Shown one piece after another: positions 62,701 through 64,000 of a stretch of 64,000 nt of DNA (position 1 is its first letter; every line of letters begins with the position of its first letter). The translations under genes were made by a program, and so were the position numbers. The notes beneath the pieces are model-generated. The model was not told where the DNA came from. It made no database searches and worked only from the letters and a program-made list of their open reading frames with translations. Source of the DNA: Actinomycetes bacterium (GTDB lineage: Bacteria > Bacillota > Sulfobacillia > Sulfobacillales > JAIMBI01); the NCBI GenBank assembly GCA_023565505.1, contig JAIMBI010000008.1, positions 43,840-107,839 on the forward strand. Direction: 5' to 3'.

Positions 62701-63551
62701 CGGCCTTCCCGCCGCGCACCGAAGGCGCCGGGCTCCCCACCGCTCGGCCCGGTGCGCCGGAAAGCCGGGGGCCGCTTCTCGACGAACGCGCGGATGCCTT
62801 CCTGATACTCCGGCCCGTCCAACGCGGCGTCGACGATGGCGGTCAGTTCGGGCGAGGTGGCTTCGGTCCCGGCGGCCAACCGGTCGATGATGACCTTCGT
62901 GCTGCGGATCGCCTGGGGCCCGTTGGCCGTCACCTGCTTCAGATAGCGCCACGTCTCGGCCTCCAATACGTCGTCGGCGTACAGGCGGTCGACGAGCCCC
63001 ATGCGGTAGGCCTCTTCGCCATCGACGAGGCGGGCCGAGAAGAGCAGATCCTTGGCTCGGTTCGGCCCGATCAGGTCCATCAGCATGCGCGTCTCCACGG
63101 GGTCGTAGACAAAGCCCAGCTTCGTCGGCGTGATGCCCATCCGGGCCGACCGGGCGGCAAACCGCAGGTCGCAGGCGACGGCGATCTCCGTACCCCCGCC
63201 CACGCAGAATCCCCGGATCATCGCCACCGTGGGGACCGGGAGCGAGCGCAGCGCGACAATGGCCTCGCGCACCGCGCGCGCATAGACGCGATTCGCCTCC
63301 GCACTCCCCCTGACCGTCGCGAACTCGCCGATGTCGGCCCCGGCCGAGAACGCCGTCTCGCCGCTGCCCCGAACCACGACGGCCTCGACGTCCTCCCGCC
63401 GGGCCAGCGCCGTCGCCGCCGCGGCCAGGCCCCGCCACATCTCCAGCGTCAAGGCGTTCCGTTTCTCCGGCCGATTGAGGACGATCTCGGCGATACGGTC
63501 GCGCACCGTCCAATAGACCGGCCCCTTTTCGTCACGTGCCGACATGTCCAT
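62697..63551 (-). CDS. Enoyl-CoA hydratase/isomerase family protein
   Basis: The 284 residues start at ATG 63551, ten bases after GGAGG. Crotonase motifs are IAEIVLNRPEKRNALTLEMW, ETAFSAGADIGEFA (first oxyanion turn) and IRGFCVGGGTEIAVACDLRFAA (second). The usual catalytic Glu near PTKLG is replaced by the region MGITPTKLGFVYDPVETRM, which fits isomerase- or carnityl-like branches more than classical hydratase. It is not the same as the gene at the left edge. Confidence 0.92.
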   Translation of the reverse strand: MDMSARDEKGPVYWTVRDRIAEIVLNRPEKRNALTLEMWRGLAAAATALARREDVEAVVVRGSGETAFSAGADIGEFATVRGSAEANRVYARAVREAIVALRSLPVPTVAMIRGFCVGGGTEIAVACDLRFAARSARMGITPTKLGFVYDPVETRMLMDLIGPNRAKDLLFSARLVDGEEAYRMGLVDRLYADDVLEAETWRYLKQVTANGPQAIRSTKVIIDRLAAGTEATSPELTAIVDAALDGPEYQEGIRAFVEKRPPAFRRTGPSGGEPGAFGARREGR

Positions 63552-63930
63552 GCACCCGGTCCCTCCCATCCGTACCTCGACGCCTTCGGGTTCGTCGACC
63601 GGAAGTGCCTGCCCTGCGCCCCACCCGCTGCATCTGTCGCCACGGGCGGCGGGAGCGTCGTCCCGTCTGGTCTCCTGGCGACCCCGCCGGCACCCGCCAC
63701 CGCACGCGTTCCGTCCTCCTTGTATGACAGGTTGTGCGATGTTCGGTGCTCTGGTACTTTGGTCACGGACTGCATGGCACGGAGCAACTGACAAGCGCGG
63801 GGTGGCAGGCCGAGCGTATCGCCCGAAGACCCACCCAAATCATGTCAGCGTTATGCGCTCCGGGCCGAACGGGCAAGCACGTCGGGCCGGCATCCGCCGG
63901 TCAGTGCCATTTCTCCATAAGGAGTGACGG
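63552..63930. other. Divergent intergenic region between crotonase and glnA
   Basis: This 380-base gap should hold promoters for both directions. TTGTGC (63732-63737) and TACTTT (63755-63760), spaced by 17, are a possible glnA promoter. I see no clear TGTnA-type GlnR operator. Short frames on both strands look like shadows. Confidence 0.45.
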
Positions 63931-63933
63931 ATC

Positions 63934-64000
63934 CTGGACGCCAAGGAGATTCTCACCCTGATCCGCGACCGCGGCATCGAGATGGTCGACCTGCGCATCA
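63934..64000 (+). CDS. glnA: Glutamine synthetase, N-terminal fragment
   Basis: The frame runs off the right edge after 22 codons. DAKEILTLIRDRGIEMVDLRI matches, with its IEMVDLR core, the start of bacterial type I glutamine synthetase (KEV..LIKE..I..VDL.F). The frame has a TGA at 63925 and no ATG, GTG or TTG before the conserved part; only ATC (63931) or CTG (63934) are available, 6 and 9 bases after AAGGAG. I place the start at the CTG. The identification rests on a short piece. Confidence 0.7.
   Translation, partial: MDAKEILTLIRDRGIEMVDLRI

Overview
This 64 kb window is a chromosomal segment of a very GC-rich, apparently spore-forming bacterium. An SspF-like alpha/beta small acid-soluble spore protein (about 47.7 kb), strong AGGAGG-type ribosome binding sites, frequent GTG/TTG starts, a YtxH/DUF948 stress pair, a LipM-type octanoyltransferase and leucine dehydrogenase point to a deep-branching, high-GC member of the Bacillota (Symbiobacterium/Thermaerobacter/Limnochorda-like). 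I cannot name the genus. Part of the identification rests on gene content rather than on a marker gene.

Layout. 0-1.3 kb: 5' part of a crotonase gene, a tRNA-Pro with its own promoter and terminator, and a small basic spore-protein-like gene. 1.3-10.5 kb: one long leftward run that begins with a system I cytochrome c maturation set (ccmE-F, two small membrane/secreted proteins, ccmA-B-C-D) and continues into a B12-binding acyl-CoA mutase small subunit, its MeaB GTPase, an acyl-CoA dehydrogenase and dapB. 10.6-10.8 kb: two tRNA-Leu genes. 11-18.9 kb: MFS and ABC genes, an ammonium transporter, an enolase-superfamily enzyme, a YihY protein and egtD. 19-20.3 kb: a decayed transposase of ISKra4 type. 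20.5-22.8 kb: a stand-alone Rieske protein, a 7Fe ferredoxin and stress/envelope proteins. 22.8-30.9 kb: SDRs, asnB, def, a beta-decarboxylating dehydrogenase with a lipoate-family transferase, and fabH. 31-36.2 kb: coxS, coxM and the coxE/coxD-type accessory genes without the molybdenum large subunit, plus an MFS gene and an SDR. 36.2-42 kb: a second SDR with a dead active site, the mutase large subunit, TatD and leucine dehydrogenase. 42-54 kb: F420-ligase-like protein, class I aldolase, B12 adenosyltransferase, sulfite-oxidase-like protein, VanW, spore protein, lytic transglycosylase, coaE, a solute-binding protein, mutM and polA. 54.6-62.4 kb: a ten-gene rightward operon joining type IV secretion parts (VirB2-, VirB6-, VirB3-, VirB4-like) to Tad/Flp pilus parts (CpaB-, CpaE-, CpaF-, TadB-, TadC-like). 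62.5-64 kb: tRNA-Leu(CAA), a second crotonase and the start of glnA.

How the genes fit together. Leucine dehydrogenase, the mutase subunits, MeaB, the cobalamin adenosyltransferase, acyl-CoA dehydrogenase, two crotonases and SDRs form a scattered but coherent branched-chain acyl-CoA catabolism set. The specificity residues of the mutase large subunit are Phe74 and Gln192, those of isobutyryl-CoA mutase rather than methylmalonyl-CoA mutase. Amt, asnB and glnA cover ammonium uptake and assimilation. The most unusual element is the compact VirB/Tad hybrid operon, which lacks relaxase, coupling protein, prepilin peptidase and a recognisable Flp pilin, and whose CpaE-like protein has lost the P-loop lysine.
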